Below are positions 51,329 through 60,371 of a stretch of 64,000 bases of DNA, in pieces. The notes beneath the pieces are model-generated. The model saw nothing but the letters and a program-made list of their open reading frames with translations. It searched no databases and was not told the DNA's origin. A program made the translations under genes and the position numbers. Source of the stretch: Paracholeplasma manati (GTDB lineage Bacteria; Bacillota_I; Bacilli_A; Acholeplasmatales; UBA5453). Each line of letters begins with the position of its first letter. Position 1 is the first letter of the stretch. The stretch spans positions 310,001 through 374,000 of the forward strand of contig NZ_JAOVQM010000002.1 of assembly GCF_025742995.1 (NCBI RefSeq). Direction: 5' to 3'.

Positions 51329-52356
51329 TGGAAGGCAAAAAGACAAGCATAGCTAAAAACCTATTATTCGTGTTCATCATGCTTGCCGTAGTCCTTACAG
51401 TTGTATTCAGTTTAAATGACATTGGTTTAATCTTAGAAGCGGTTAAACAAGCAAATGCTGGTTTAATTGCTCTCGCTGCGTTGGTGTTTCTACTTTATAT
51501 GTTAACGACCAACTTTGCGCTTCATTTTGTCACGACCGGGTTAGGCATCAAATTACCATTTTTAGATACCATGGCCATCGGATCAGCTGAATATTTCTTT
51601 AATGCGATTACGCCTTTTTCCTCTGGAGGTCAACCTTTTCAAGCTTACTTCTATATGAAAAAGGGTGTTAGTGGCGATAATGCGATGTCCATCTTGATGT
51701 CAAACTTCATTGTCTATCAAGTGATTATGACGGTATTATCAACCATTGGTTTAATCCTATTTTATGGTGAAATTAAAGCCGTATTGAATCAGTACATGTT
51801 CTTAATATTGATTGGTTATGTCGCGAACATGTCTGTATTAGGTATCTTAATATCGATATCAACCATTCCAGGGATAGCTACCATCTTTGAATGGATTTTT
51901 AGAACCATCGGTAAAATCAAGTTTTTATCGAAAACGATGATCAAACTAGAACACCGTACCTTTGATTTTGTCAAAGAGTTTCAAGTTGGTATTGGATTAT
52001 TATTTAAACGTAAACGCGTATTGATTGGGGCTTCCTTATTGCGCGTTTTAGGATTATCATTATTACATGCAGTTCCATTCGTAGTCTTTTTGGCATTAGG
52101 TGTGCCACTCGATATGCATGACTTAATTTTCGTCATATCGATGAGTTTATTCTCGACCACATTCATGATGTGGGTACCAACACCAGGCGCGTCTGGTGGG
52201 ACAGAATGGGCATTTACTGTCATATTTACTGTGTTGGTATCTGGCTCGACAGCACTGTTGGTTACCGCCATGTTGATTTGGCGTTTTGTCACTTATTATT
52301 TAGGTATGTTTATCGGATTCATCGCGTATATGATTTTACGTAAAAGGGGAATTTAA
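51328..52356 (+). CDS. Flippase-like membrane protein (LPG synthetase TM / YbhN family)
   Basis: 342 aa with about eight helices. LIALAALVFLLYMLTTNFAL, FFNAITPFSSGGQPFQAYF and MWVPTPGASGGTEWAF are characteristic of the lysylphosphatidylglycerol synthetase TM region/UPF0104 family. These proteins are thought to move lipids or lipid-linked sugars across the membrane. Directly upstream of a glycolipid glycosyltransferase (2-bp gap), so a role with its lipid product is likely. Start overlaps the argS stop. Confidence 0.8.
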   Translation: MEGKKTSIAKNLLFVFIMLAVVLTVVFSLNDIGLILEAVKQANAGLIALAALVFLLYMLTTNFALHFVTTGLGIKLPFLDTMAIGSAEYFFNAITPFSSGGQPFQAYFYMKKGVSGDNAMSILMSNFIVYQVIMTVLSTIGLILFYGEIKAVLNQYMFLILIGYVANMSVLGILISISTIPGIATIFEWIFRTIGKIKFLSKTMIKLEHRTFDFVKEFQVGIGLLFKRKRVLIGASLLRVLGLSLLHAVPFVVFLALGVPLDMHDLIFVISMSLFSTTFMMWVPTPGASGGTEWAFTVIFTVLVSGSTALLVTAMLIWRFVTYYLGMFIGFIAYMILRKRGI

Positions 52357-52358
52357 TC

Positions 52359-53534
52359 ATGAGGATTGGGCTATTTACCGATGCTTATTTACCACTCATC
52401 AGTGGTGTTACGACATCCATTTATATGTTGGCCGAAGGACTTCGTAAAGAAGGCCATGAAGTCTACATCATTACGACATCAGGCAAAAATGTCGTAGAAG
52501 AACCATATGTGATCAGATTAAAAGGGATGCCTATCCCTAAAAAGGGTCTAAAAACCTTTAGAATTGTGCCATTTACTAAAACGCACATCAAGCGAATTGA
52601 AGCGCTAAAACTCGATGTTATGCATGTCCATACAGAATTCTCCATTGGCTCTGTGGCTGTTCATATGCGAGATAAATACGGCATACCAATGGTATTTACC
52701 GTACATACCATGTATGAAGAATATTTGCACTATGTGTCGAAGTTTTTAGCACGTTTCTTAAGAAAACCACTCATGCATTATTTAAAGAAACTCATGAAGC
52801 GTTTCATCTTAAGAGCAGATGTTACCATCACACCGACACAAAAAGTGAAAGACTTGATGCAAAGCTATGACATCAATGGTCATTATGAAATCATTCCTAC
52901 GGGTATTAAATTAGATAAATTTGTTGGTTCCAATTATGCCAAAGAACAAGTATCCAATTTAAAAGCATCCTTAGGGATTCAACCAGATGAATTCGTATAC
53001 TTATTTTTAGGCAGAATATCTAAAGAAAAATCCATTCCTGTGTTGATCAATGCGTTCGCAGAAATTCATCAAGAAGTCAAAGCCAAGTTCTTAATCATTG
53101 GTGATGGTCCAGCCATGAATGAATTGAAAGCCTTGGTTGAAGAACTAGGTATTCAAAATAAAGTCATATTTACAGGCTTCATCAATTGGAATGATGTGGG
53201 TTTATACTATCAAGTCGGGGATGCTTTCTTAAACGCGTCTGTAACAGAAACCCAAGGTTTAACCTATATTGAAGCCCTCGCAGCAAGCTTACCAGTGATC
53301 GTAAAATACGACAGTTGTTTATTAGAAGTAGTCAACGAATTTGAAAATGGTTTGTTCTTTAGACAAAACAATGAATTGCCATTCTTAATGAAACGTATTT
53401 ATGAAGATCCTGAGCTCAGAAATAAACTTACAAAAAATGCGTATAAATCTATTGAAAAATATTCTCAAGAATGTTATTCTAGTAGTGCACTCAAAGCTTA
53501 TCAAAAAGCGATTGAGATTAAAAAAGCTGAATAA
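52359..53534 (+). CDS. GT4 glycosyltransferase, diacylglycerol glucosyltransferase-like
   Basis: 391 aa. MRIGLFTDAYLPLISGVTTS and GHEVYIIT start the GT-B N-domain; HVHTEFSIGSVAVHM and TVHTMYEEYLHYV follow. The C-domain has FLGRISKEKSIPVLI and the E-x7-E motif in SVTETQGLTYIEALAA. This matches Acholeplasma-type monoglucosyldiacylglycerol synthases (1,2-diacylglycerol 3-glucosyltransferase), which make the main non-bilayer membrane glycolipid. Basic patches (RFLRKPLMHYLKKLMKRF) would bind acidic lipids. SD GGGGAA. Confidence 0.82.
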   Translation: MRIGLFTDAYLPLISGVTTSIYMLAEGLRKEGHEVYIITTSGKNVVEEPYVIRLKGMPIPKKGLKTFRIVPFTKTHIKRIEALKLDVMHVHTEFSIGSVAVHMRDKYGIPMVFTVHTMYEEYLHYVSKFLARFLRKPLMHYLKKLMKRFILRADVTITPTQKVKDLMQSYDINGHYEIIPTGIKLDKFVGSNYAKEQVSNLKASLGIQPDEFVYLFLGRISKEKSIPVLINAFAEIHQEVKAKFLIIGDGPAMNELKALVEELGIQNKVIFTGFINWNDVGLYYQVGDAFLNASVTETQGLTYIEALAASLPVIVKYDSCLLEVVNEFENGLFFRQNNELPFLMKRIYEDPELRNKLTKNAYKSIEKYSQECYSSSALKAYQKAIEIKKAE

Positions 53535-53546
53535 GCTTTTTATAAT

Positions 53547-53631
53547 GCCCGAGTGGTGAAATTGGTAGACGCGCTGGACTCAAAATCCAGTGGGGAGACT
53601 CATGCCGGTTCGAGTCCGGCCTCGGGCACCA
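53547..53631 (+). tRNA. tRNA-Leu (anticodon CAA)
   Basis: Acceptor GCCCGAG/CTCGGGC, D-arm GGTGAAATTGGTAGAC, anticodon arm CTGGA-CTCAAAA-TCCAG giving CAA, a variable arm of class II type, T-arm GCCGG-TTCGAGT-CCGGC and encoded CCA. It reads UUG leucine codons. Confidence 0.96.
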
Positions 53632-53641
53632 ACTCGTATAT

Positions 53642-53666
53642 AACGGCTCTGTTGAGCCGTTTTTTA
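53642..53666 (+). terminator. Terminator after tRNA-Leu
   Basis: AACGGCTC, TGTT, GAGCCGTT then TTTTA. Confidence 0.88.
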
Positions 53667-53746
53667 CTTTTTTTATTGCCTAAGCTAGGTAATTAGAAAA
53701 TCAACAGTACCGCTTGATTAATAAAATTCAACACTTTTATGCTGAT

Positions 53747-53781
53747 TTACAGTGCATGTTGTGGTAATATATGCACTGTAA
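53747..53781. promoter_or_regulatory. Perfect 11-bp inverted repeat upstream of the FlaR-like gene
   Basis: TTACAGTGCAT (53747-53757) and ATGCACTGTAA (53771-53781) with a 13-base spacer. No T-run follows, so it is not a terminator. The shape suits a dimeric regulator's operator; TAATAT in the spacer could be a -10 box covered by it. The rest of 53667-53836 shows no gene. Confidence 0.5.
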
Positions 53782-53836
53782 ATAATACATGAATATTTTA
53801 GTGCCCCTTACAATACATAAACTATGAGGATACAAC

Positions 53837-54358
53837 ATGAAAATTCAAATCATCGGCTTTAGTGGCAGTGGAAAGTCAACATTAGCTAAAATATTATCAG
53901 AACATCATAATATAAGTGTACTACACTTAGATTCAGTCCATTTTTACGGGGATTGGCAAGAACGTACTCTTGAGGAACAAAACGCTATTGTGCTAGACTT
54001 TATGCATCAACATTCGGATTGGGTCATCGATGGCAATTATTCTCGTGTCGCACCAAAACGATTTGAAGAAAGTGATTTGACCATCTTCCTAGCATACAAC
54101 CGATTTGTCTGTTACTGGAATGCCTGGCGAAGGTATCGAAAACACCGTGGGATTCACCGTTTTGATTGTCCTTGTATAGAAAAATTCGATTTAGAGTTTA
54201 GGTATTGGATTTTGGTTCAAGGTAGAAAGCGAAAACGTGTTCAAAACATGTATGTCAACTTCCATAAGACTCATGGCACTAGACTTTTATTCAAAAATAG
54301 AAAACAATTGAACCAATGGTTGAAGGAACAAAATATTCAAAATAATTTGACTAAATAA
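53837..54358 (+). CDS. P-loop kinase, FlaR/topology-modulation-like family
   Basis: 173 aa. Walker A GFSGSGKST at 7-15, then LHLDSVHFYGDW and WVIDGNYSRVAPKRFEESDL, WNAWRRYRKHRG. This is the pattern of the adenylate-kinase-like family annotated as DNA topology modulation protein FlaR. True substrate is unknown for the family. SD ATGAGGATA is weak. A striking inverted repeat lies upstream. Confidence 0.78.
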   Translation: MKIQIIGFSGSGKSTLAKILSEHHNISVLHLDSVHFYGDWQERTLEEQNAIVLDFMHQHSDWVIDGNYSRVAPKRFEESDLTIFLAYNRFVCYWNAWRRYRKHRGIHRFDCPCIEKFDLEFRYWILVQGRKRKRVQNMYVNFHKTHGTRLLFKNRKQLNQWLKEQNIQNNLTK

Positions 54359-54362
54359 TCTG

Positions 54363-54391
54363 TTGTCAGGTATTAAAAAATGCTGTATAAT
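54363..54391 (+). promoter_or_regulatory. Promoter of the PH-like membrane protein gene
   Basis: TTGTCA (54363-54368), 17-bp spacer, TATAAT (54386-54391). Confidence 0.7.
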
Positions 54392-54418
54392 AAACCATAT
54401 AAAGGTTAGGTAACTTAA

Positions 54419-54877
54419 ATGAAAACCATTGGTAAAAAAACGTATGGAGAATTCATCATTGCTTTAATATTATCAGCAATCGTTTTACCATTATTTATTT
54501 TACTATCGGTATTGGCACTAACCAGCACGATGGAAGGTAATCAAAACCTAACATTGATTACTGCAGGACTATTCACGATCGTTTGTCTCATGTATTTAGT
54601 AACGACTGCCAGTAGACCAAGAGAACTGGTCAAATATGACAATGAACATTTCTATTTCATATACCGAACAAAAACGGTCACCATCCCTATGTCAACGATC
54701 GTGGGTATCACCCCGAGAATTGCTCAAGCCAGAGGGATTCGTTATACCTTTGGGAAAATCATCATTAGAACATTCACTAGACGTCATGTGATCGATGGCG
54801 TCGCCGATTGTGAGAATGTTGCGATAGAAATGAACTTTATCAAAGAAGAACATCGTTCAAGAAATCAAGAATCATAA
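54419..54877 (+). CDS. Membrane protein with PH-like domain
   Basis: 152 aa. Two helices (about 10-33 and 43-62), then a domain RELVKYDNEHFYFIYRTKTVTIPMSTIVGIT resembling bacterial PH domains, with a basic end. Function unknown. Short SD-like AGGT. It has its own promoter and terminator, so it is a single-gene unit. Confidence 0.65.
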   Translation: MKTIGKKTYGEFIIALILSAIVLPLFILLSVLALTSTMEGNQNLTLITAGLFTIVCLMYLVTTASRPRELVKYDNEHFYFIYRTKTVTIPMSTIVGITPRIAQARGIRYTFGKIIIRTFTRRHVIDGVADCENVAIEMNFIKEEHRSRNQES

Positions 54878-54897
54878 CGCCATTTTGGCGTTTTTCT
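54876..54897 (+). terminator. Terminator after the PH-like gene
   Basis: AACGCC, ATTTT, GGCGTT then TTTCTTTT, overlapping the TAA stop. Confidence 0.82.
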
Positions 54898-54927
54898 TTT
54901 ATAATGAGAAGTATGGAGGATTTATCT

Positions 54928-55434
54928 ATGTCATATTCAGTCGTTTTAGCTCAAAAAGAAGATGCGAAAGGTCTCTTAGATTATTTGAAACAAGTCGGTT
55001 CCGAAACAGACTATCTATTATTTGATCATCAAGGGGTACCGATGACGATTGAACAAGAAGAAGCCTTTTTGAATACGGTTAACTCTACACCCTACAGTCG
55101 AATGTTTTTAATCAAAGATGGGGATAAAGTCATCGCGAATGGTTATATCTATGGTAGTCCAAGAGCGCGTATCCAACATAAATTTCAAATCGCTGTTTCT
55201 GTGCTTAAAGCCTATTGGGGCACAGGTGTTAGCCACATTTTGATGGAAACTTTGATTGATTATGCTAAAAGTACGGGGTTTACTGAAACCATTTTTCTTG
55301 AAGTGGTATCTGAAAATATCCGCGCGATAAAACTTTATGAACGATTTGGTTTTGTATCCTATGGTCAGGTATTAAAAGCCATAAAATTAGAGAATCGATA
55401 TCTTGATTGGACCCTCATGAGGTTAGATTTATGA
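54928..55434 (+). CDS. GNAT-family N-acetyltransferase
   Basis: 168 aa from ATG 54928, seven bases after GGAGGA; the longer frame from 54904 contains that SD. The acetyl-CoA site is in VLKAYWGTGVSHILMETLI (variant of R/Q-x-x-G-x-G/A) and ETIFLEVVSENIRAIKLYERFGF is the typical beta5-alpha segment. Substrate unknown. The stop overlaps the Nudix start (ATGA), so they are coupled. Confidence 0.85.
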   Translation: MSYSVVLAQKEDAKGLLDYLKQVGSETDYLLFDHQGVPMTIEQEEAFLNTVNSTPYSRMFLIKDGDKVIANGYIYGSPRARIQHKFQIAVSVLKAYWGTGVSHILMETLIDYAKSTGFTETIFLEVVSENIRAIKLYERFGFVSYGQVLKAIKLENRYLDWTLMRLDL

Positions 55435-55868
55435 TTGAAACGGTTCTCGTATACATTGAAAAGAATCAACAATATCTTTTGATTCATAAGCAAAAAAAGG
55501 ATATGAATCAAGGTAAGTATTTAGGCATTGGTGGGAAAATTGAACCCAATGAAACCATCGAACAAGCCTTATTGCGTGAAACCTATGAAGAAACAGGTCT
55601 CACGCTTTTAGCGTATAAACACCGAGCAAACATCTTTTTCCATAGTGGAGACTATACTGAAAAAATGTATTTGTATACATCTAATTCATTTAAAGGCAGT
55701 ATCCAACCATCCGATGAAGGCAATCTCGTTTGGGTGCCCATCGAACAAATAAAAAACCTACCCATGTGGGCAGGTGACTATCTATTTTTAGACAAACTTC
55801 AAACATCGGATGCTTGGTTTGAAATGCATTTGGTTTATCAAGGGGAAACCCTGATTCATCACTATTGA
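55431..55868 (+). CDS. Nudix hydrolase, MutT/8-oxo-dGTPase-like
   Basis: 145 aa from ATG 55431. Complete Nudix box: G-KIEPN-E, seven residues, RE-T-Y-EE-T-GL (about 36-58). The N-terminus ETVLVYIEKNQQYLLIHKQK and GKYLGIGGKIE resemble 8-oxo-dGTP diphosphatases that clean the nucleotide pool. Translationally coupled to a GNAT gene; convergent with the YdeI-like gene one base later. Confidence 0.88.
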   Translation: MIETVLVYIEKNQQYLLIHKQKKDMNQGKYLGIGGKIEPNETIEQALLRETYEETGLTLLAYKHRANIFFHSGDYTEKMYLYTSNSFKGSIQPSDEGNLVWVPIEQIKNLPMWAGDYLFLDKLQTSDAWFEMHLVYQGETLIHHY

Positions 55869-56417
55869 TTACATGGGTTTTAGGTTTTGTTCTAAGCGTG
55901 CGATAATTACGGCAAAACGTCTTTGTCGAGCGACATCTGTCTTCAGTGTGTAGTAGCTCATCGCGTATGTTTTTTGAATCGATGGGGACATGGCTACATA
56001 ATTAGCATAAGCTTTGGGTGTTTGGGTAAGTCGTGCCTTGAATCCCTCCAGATCAAAATCTTCTGGTGGTAAATCAGCACGGTCCCAGCACCCATTTTTT
56101 TTCGCAATCTTTACTGCTTCATACCCGGGGGCTTTCATCTTATTTTCTCTAATTAAACGTTCAATCGTCTTTTTGTTCTTCGTAGACCAAACACTTTTGG
56201 TACGTCTTTGTGCGAAATACTTTAAATAGTAATCAGCGTCTAAACGCTTGTTTGTGCTATCAATCCAACCATAGCATAACGCAATTTCAACCGCCAAGTC
56301 GGCGGTTAATTTGGGTTCGTTCTTTTTAGAGATTTTCAGCCAAAAACTCGGACCATTGACATGTGAATTTAAGTAATCTTCAAAGTCGATTGTATTTTCA
56401 AAATAAAGAATATCCAT
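55869..56417 (-). CDS. YdeI/OmpD-associated family protein
   Basis: 182 aa. FWLKISKKN, IALCYGWIDSTNKRLD, YFAQRRTKSVWSTKNKKTIE and the C-terminal region ARQRRFAVIIARL are hallmarks of the YdeI/OmpD-associated (bacteriocin-protection-type) family. Biochemical role is not established. SD AAGGAGGG precedes the start. It is divergent from the immunity-like gene. Confidence 0.85.
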   Translation of the reverse strand: MDILYFENTIDFEDYLNSHVNGPSFWLKISKKNEPKLTADLAVEIALCYGWIDSTNKRLDADYYLKYFAQRRTKSVWSTKNKKTIERLIRENKMKAPGYEAVKIAKKNGCWDRADLPPEDFDLEGFKARLTQTPKAYANYVAMSPSIQKTYAMSYYTLKTDVARQRRFAVIIARLEQNLKPM

Positions 56418-56468
56418 ATGTACCCTCCTTTAAACCTATTTAGTGATATGATAAATCTAGGTGATTGG

Positions 56469-56999
56469 ATGAACTATATAGATATTATAGAACAAAGACA
56501 ACAGAAAAAACGGAAAATTTTAGTCGAACAAACAGATGTTCTACTAGAACCACTGAAAACAGCTTTAGAACAGGCATCACACAAGGTACAAGTATTGTTT
56601 GCTTTTAGGTGTGTTGAGTCCCTTAAAGAGGTACTAGATGACTTTCACACCGATCATGGATTGTTAAAAAGGGCTTTGGAAAATGGTAGAAGATGGGCTC
56701 GTGGTGAAATCAAAATGACGTTGGTGAGGCCCGATATCCTAGCCATTCACCAATTGGCTAAAGAAACCACTAGCCCCATCCTTACGGCCTATTTACATGC
56801 CTATGCACAAGGATTATCCGTCATTCATACCCCTAAACATGCTTTGGGCTTACCCATTTATGAATTGACAGGACTCATTTTACAACAACCCAATAATCTG
56901 AGCCTTTTAGAAGAGAAAGTTAGAACTTATCTACATCTATTGAATGAAGCTAAGGCACAACCCTTCACAGGTACTTGGGCAAAGTTCATTCAAGGATGA
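56469..56999 (+). CDS. Putative immunity-type protein (Imm5-like)
   Basis: 176 aa from ATG 56469 with AGGTGA just upstream; the frame opens at 56418 without an SD. RRWARGEIKMTLVRPDILAIHQLAKE and HAYAQGLSVIHTPKHALGLPIYE recall the putative immunity proteins of Actinobacteria and Firmicutes (W-x-x-G-E-I...H-x-x-A-K...H-A-x-G). No toxin gene is adjacent. The alternative is an unrelated helical protein. Confidence 0.6.
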   Translation: MNYIDIIEQRQQKKRKILVEQTDVLLEPLKTALEQASHKVQVLFAFRCVESLKEVLDDFHTDHGLLKRALENGRRWARGEIKMTLVRPDILAIHQLAKETTSPILTAYLHAYAQGLSVIHTPKHALGLPIYELTGLILQQPNNLSLLEEKVRTYLHLLNEAKAQPFTGTWAKFIQG

Positions 57000-57072
57000 A
57001 AGCATTTTTGTTATTTACTATGTAAATATCCTAAGGCTACATGTTATACTAAATGAGAAGAAGGTGTATGAT

Positions 57073-57867
57073 ATGAAAGACTATACAATCCGATTTAAAG
57101 ATTGTTCAATATATTATGAGATGCATGAAAATAAGACCAAACCAACCTTGGTTTTTTTACATGGGTATACGTCTAGTTTAAACGTGTTTGAATCCATCAT
57201 CGTAACCTTTAAAAAAGATTATCAACTACTATTGATAGATTTACCAGGTCACGGCAAGAGTGGTGTTTCTAGTGCAGTGGGTTTCAAGGATATGCCTGAA
57301 ATCATGAAAAGTATATTGGATTACCAAGAAATTTCGAGTGCCTATTTTTTAGGCGTAGATGTGGGTTCTTTGGTTGCGCAAGGGTTTGGTCATATTTATC
57401 CTGAACATGTGAATGCCTTGGTATCTGTAGGCAGTTACTCCATCTACCACGATTCTTGTAAAAAAGTGAGCAATGAACATGTCTTCTCTAATGCTTTGTT
57501 GTCATTCAAATGGCTCTTTGCATTTAAAAAATACCTTCATCATTATGCCAATATCGCAGCGATTACAGAAACAGGATTGACAAAGTTTAAAACATCCCAA
57601 ACCCAATTCAAACGTTCTGGTTTAAAAGCGTATAAAGGATTGAATCGTTTTTACAAATGGGACAAACCAACCAAGCATTATCCCATTTATGTGGTATGTG
57701 GTGAATTTGAAGAAGAAGTCATCAAAGACGCATCGATTCAATTTGAACAAAAAGTACCAAATGCCTTATTGGAAGGTTTTAATAAGAGTAAACGTGTTGT
57801 ATTTTTAGATCAACCGAGATTATTTATTGAACATGTCCAAACATTTTTGAAATCACATTTGAAATGA
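57073..57867 (+). CDS. Alpha/beta hydrolase-fold protein with atypical nucleophile
   Basis: 264 aa from ATG 57073 (SD GAAGGTG). LVFLHGYTSSLNVFE is the oxyanion-hole region and LLIDLPGHGKSG the next strand. At the nucleophile elbow, where G-x-S-x-G is expected, the sequence is FLGVDVGSLVA with Asp in place of Ser. The usual G-H near the C-terminus reads FLDQPRLFIEHV. It may be an Asp-nucleophile hydrolase like haloalkane dehalogenases, or inactive. Substrate unknown. Confidence 0.75.
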   Translation: MKDYTIRFKDCSIYYEMHENKTKPTLVFLHGYTSSLNVFESIIVTFKKDYQLLLIDLPGHGKSGVSSAVGFKDMPEIMKSILDYQEISSAYFLGVDVGSLVAQGFGHIYPEHVNALVSVGSYSIYHDSCKKVSNEHVFSNALLSFKWLFAFKKYLHHYANIAAITETGLTKFKTSQTQFKRSGLKAYKGLNRFYKWDKPTKHYPIYVVCGEFEEEVIKDASIQFEQKVPNALLEGFNKSKRVVFLDQPRLFIEHVQTFLKSHLK

Positions 57868-57905
57868 TTTGATACAATATAATAGACACATATATACGGG
57901 GGTAT

Positions 57906-58928
57906 ATGAACCATATGGAAAATAAACGCAAATTAGTATTGAATTTCTTTATTACCAGCTTTAATGGGATGGCCATCGGGTTATTCTCGACACTCATCAT
58001 CGGGGTCATTTTAGGACAATTTTCTAAATTGTTTGGGTATTTACCAGGTTTTGATTTCGCGAGTCAAGGGCTATTAGACTTATCCAATATATTAAAACCA
58101 TTCATGGGCATTGGTATTGGCTTTGGTGTGGCCATCGCTTTGAAGATGGATGGCATCAAATTGGTGGTGGCTGGGGTATCTGGCGGGATCGCAACCAAAC
58201 TATATAACGACCCAATGGTCGCTTATATCGTCACCATCTCTGTTTATTTAGCATTCAAAGGCGTATTATCCAATAAAACACCGATTGATATTTTATTGGT
58301 ACCACTCTTAGGTACGCTAGTCGCATACATGGTCGCTTCATTGATTGGGGCACCGATTCAAGAAACCATGCAAGCGATTGGTAGATTCATCGACGCAGCA
58401 ACCACTTTACAACCATTCCTCATGGGCGTTGTCATCGCAGTCATCATGGGCATGGCACTAACCGCACCGATTTCATCTGCCGCCATCGCCATCGCCATTT
58501 CATTGGGCGGGATTGCGGGAGGGGCAGCGGTTGTCGGTTGTTCCGTTCAAATGCTTGGATTCGCAGTCATGTCACGTAAAGATAACAATATTGGTACAGT
58601 GATTTCCATCGCCATAGGCACATCGATGTTACAGTTTAAAAACATCCTCAAAAAACCGATTATTTGGTTACCAACCATCTTGGTGTCAGCCATCTTAGGT
58701 CCTGTATCCACGTTGATCTTTAAAACACAAACCGTTCCAACGGGTTCAGGTATGGGTACTTCTGGATTGGTAGGTCAATTCGCAACACTTGAAGCGATGG
58801 GCACCAACGCTGCAGCATTCTCTGCTATTTTGGTTTTACAAATCGCATTACCGATTGTTTTGGTCTATGTTACAGATGTTCTTTTTAGGAAGTATAACCT
58901 AATTCAACCAGGCGATTTGAAGTTATAA
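57906..58928 (+). CDS. PTS EIIC-like / PfoR-type membrane protein
   Basis: 340 aa, about nine helices with many glycines: GMAIGLFSTLIIGVILGQF, GVAIALKMDGIKLVVAGVSG, MALTAPISSAAIAIAISLGG and VPTGSGMGTSGLVGQ. This matches the PTS_EIIC_2/PfoR family, sugar-permease-like proteins often without EIIA/EIIB partners. No PTS partners are next to it. Starts at ATG 57906 or 57915; GGGGG lies just upstream. Confidence 0.8.
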   Translation: MNHMENKRKLVLNFFITSFNGMAIGLFSTLIIGVILGQFSKLFGYLPGFDFASQGLLDLSNILKPFMGIGIGFGVAIALKMDGIKLVVAGVSGGIATKLYNDPMVAYIVTISVYLAFKGVLSNKTPIDILLVPLLGTLVAYMVASLIGAPIQETMQAIGRFIDAATTLQPFLMGVVIAVIMGMALTAPISSAAIAIAISLGGIAGGAAVVGCSVQMLGFAVMSRKDNNIGTVISIAIGTSMLQFKNILKKPIIWLPTILVSAILGPVSTLIFKTQTVPTGSGMGTSGLVGQFATLEAMGTNAAAFSAILVLQIALPIVLVYVTDVLFRKYNLIQPGDLKL

Positions 58929-58946
58929 AAAAAATTACAATTAGGA

Positions 58947-58975
58947 TTGATTAACCTGCCATTTTACGATATAAT
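58947..58975 (+). promoter_or_regulatory. tRNA-Ser promoter
   Basis: TTGATT (58947-58952), 17-bp spacer, TATAAT (58970-58975), 13 bases before the tRNA 5' end. Confidence 0.8.
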
Positions 58976-58988
58976 ATAATGGCTGTTT

Positions 58989-59079
58989 GGAGAAATACCC
59001 AAGTGGTTGAAGGGGCGGGCTTGGAAAGCTCGTAGGTCGGTAACACGGCGCTGGGGTTCAAATCCCCATTTCTCCGCCA
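58989..59079 (+). tRNA. tRNA-Ser (anticodon GGA)
   Basis: Acceptor GGAGAAA/TTTCTCC, anticodon arm CGGGC-TTGGAAA-GCTCG giving GGA, a long variable arm typical of tRNA-Ser, T-arm TGGGG-TTCAAAT-CCCCA, discriminator G and encoded CCA. Confidence 0.96.
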
Positions 59080-59092
59080 TCTAACTAGAATA

Positions 59093-59121
59093 GGCTTGAT
59101 ATCACTATCAAGTCTTTTTTT
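59093..59121 (+). terminator. Terminator after tRNA-Ser
   Basis: CTTGATA, TCAC, TATCAAG then TCTTTTTTT. Confidence 0.85.
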
Positions 59122-59384
59122 GTACCTGAATTTAACAAAAATAGTCAAATTTTATTCGTTTTTGGCTGTTTTTCGTGATTATATACTTTAATATCAATAA
59201 AGACCTGCAAATATTAATGAGTAAAATTTTATTTTCTACTTCATTGCTTACGCGATTTGGAGTGGGGTGCTAAAAATTTACACGACTACTTTTTATATGA
59301 TAATTTTTTATGTTATAATTTTAATAATATTATACTAAAAAATATTTATACAAGTCTTGGATAATACTGATAGGAGAGAATGAT

Positions 59385-60119
59385 GTGAAAAAAATACTGA
59401 TTTTATTTGTTACGGTTTTAATGCTTTCTCTTGTTGGTTGTTCAGATGGAGATCCATATGATTCTATAGTTTCTGGCGATTTCATATATACTAAATGGAG
59501 TATGTCTGAGGGTGAAATAGCAATCATTGGATTAAGTGATGAAGGAAAGCAAAAGGATACACTCATTTTCCCTTTTATGCTTGATGGGTTTAAAGTTACT
59601 CAAATTGGCTCTACATTTGGGCTTAAGGATAGTGGTCCTTTGATAATAGAGAGTGCTAATAACATTTATTTTGCAAATTCGATTATAAATGTTGAGACAA
59701 GTATAGAGTACTTGCAAAATAATGACGATATTATAGTAAATGTTTATCTAGGTGGATTGAATTTTGATTCAAGAATGTATGCATGGACATACAACATTCC
59801 TAATTCGAAAGTATATCTAGAAGAATCAATTTACTTTGATTTAGTTAATAGTGAACTAGTATATGGTAATTTTATAGCAGCAAACATTGAATATTATATC
59901 GATGAAAACACTTTGTATTTTGTAGACAATGCAGAGGGTACTTTAGTAAATGTAGTACCACCTACACCATATAAAGATGGTTATGAATTTGTTGGCTGGT
60001 TTAAAGATACCGATTTTAATCAACCTTTTAATTTCGATGAAGATGTTATACCAGTAAAACAATTTGATGATGAAAATAAACTGATTAATATAACCAAGAT
60101 TTATTCAAAATGGCAGTAA
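59385..60119 (+). CDS. Lipoprotein with C-terminal InlB-type (Flg_new) repeat
   Basis: 244 aa from GTG 59385, eight bases after TAGGAGAG; the ATG at 59380 stops at once. Signal peptide with lipobox LVGC (Cys19). The middle is beta-rich. The last 55 residues, PTPYKDGYEFVGWFKDTDFN through IYSKWQ, form one Listeria-Bacteroides (InlB B) repeat, a beta-grasp module common in surface proteins. Likely surface-exposed; ligand unknown. First gene of the accessory stretch after tRNA-Ser. Confidence 0.75.
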   Translation: MKKILILFVTVLMLSLVGCSDGDPYDSIVSGDFIYTKWSMSEGEIAIIGLSDEGKQKDTLIFPFMLDGFKVTQIGSTFGLKDSGPLIIESANNIYFANSIINVETSIEYLQNNDDIIVNVYLGGLNFDSRMYAWTYNIPNSKVYLEESIYFDLVNSELVYGNFIAANIEYYIDENTLYFVDNAEGTLVNVVPPTPYKDGYEFVGWFKDTDFNQPFNFDEDVIPVKQFDDENKLINITKIYSKWQ

Positions 60120-60371
60120 AGTAATCACAGCAAATCTAATAATGGTTCATCTATATGAAGTGCCTATAAGGCAAATACGACAGTCATTTTGAAAATTTCA
60201 CTTTGTTAAGCCATTTTGTGGAGGTGCTAAAATTGTATCAAACCTTTATATATTAGACATAATTTCAAAATGAAAGTTGCATCTTGCTATTTTTATATCG
60301 AGGGTGGTAGCTATGTGTCTTAGAAAATCATAGCAGAGCAATAAGATGGTACGTGCAGTGAGGAGAATTTT

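Noticed and set aside
53541-53546. TATAAT as promoter of tRNA-Leu
   Set aside because: It directly adjoins the tRNA 5' end, too close for a start site; tRNA-Leu may be read through from the glycosyltransferase gene.
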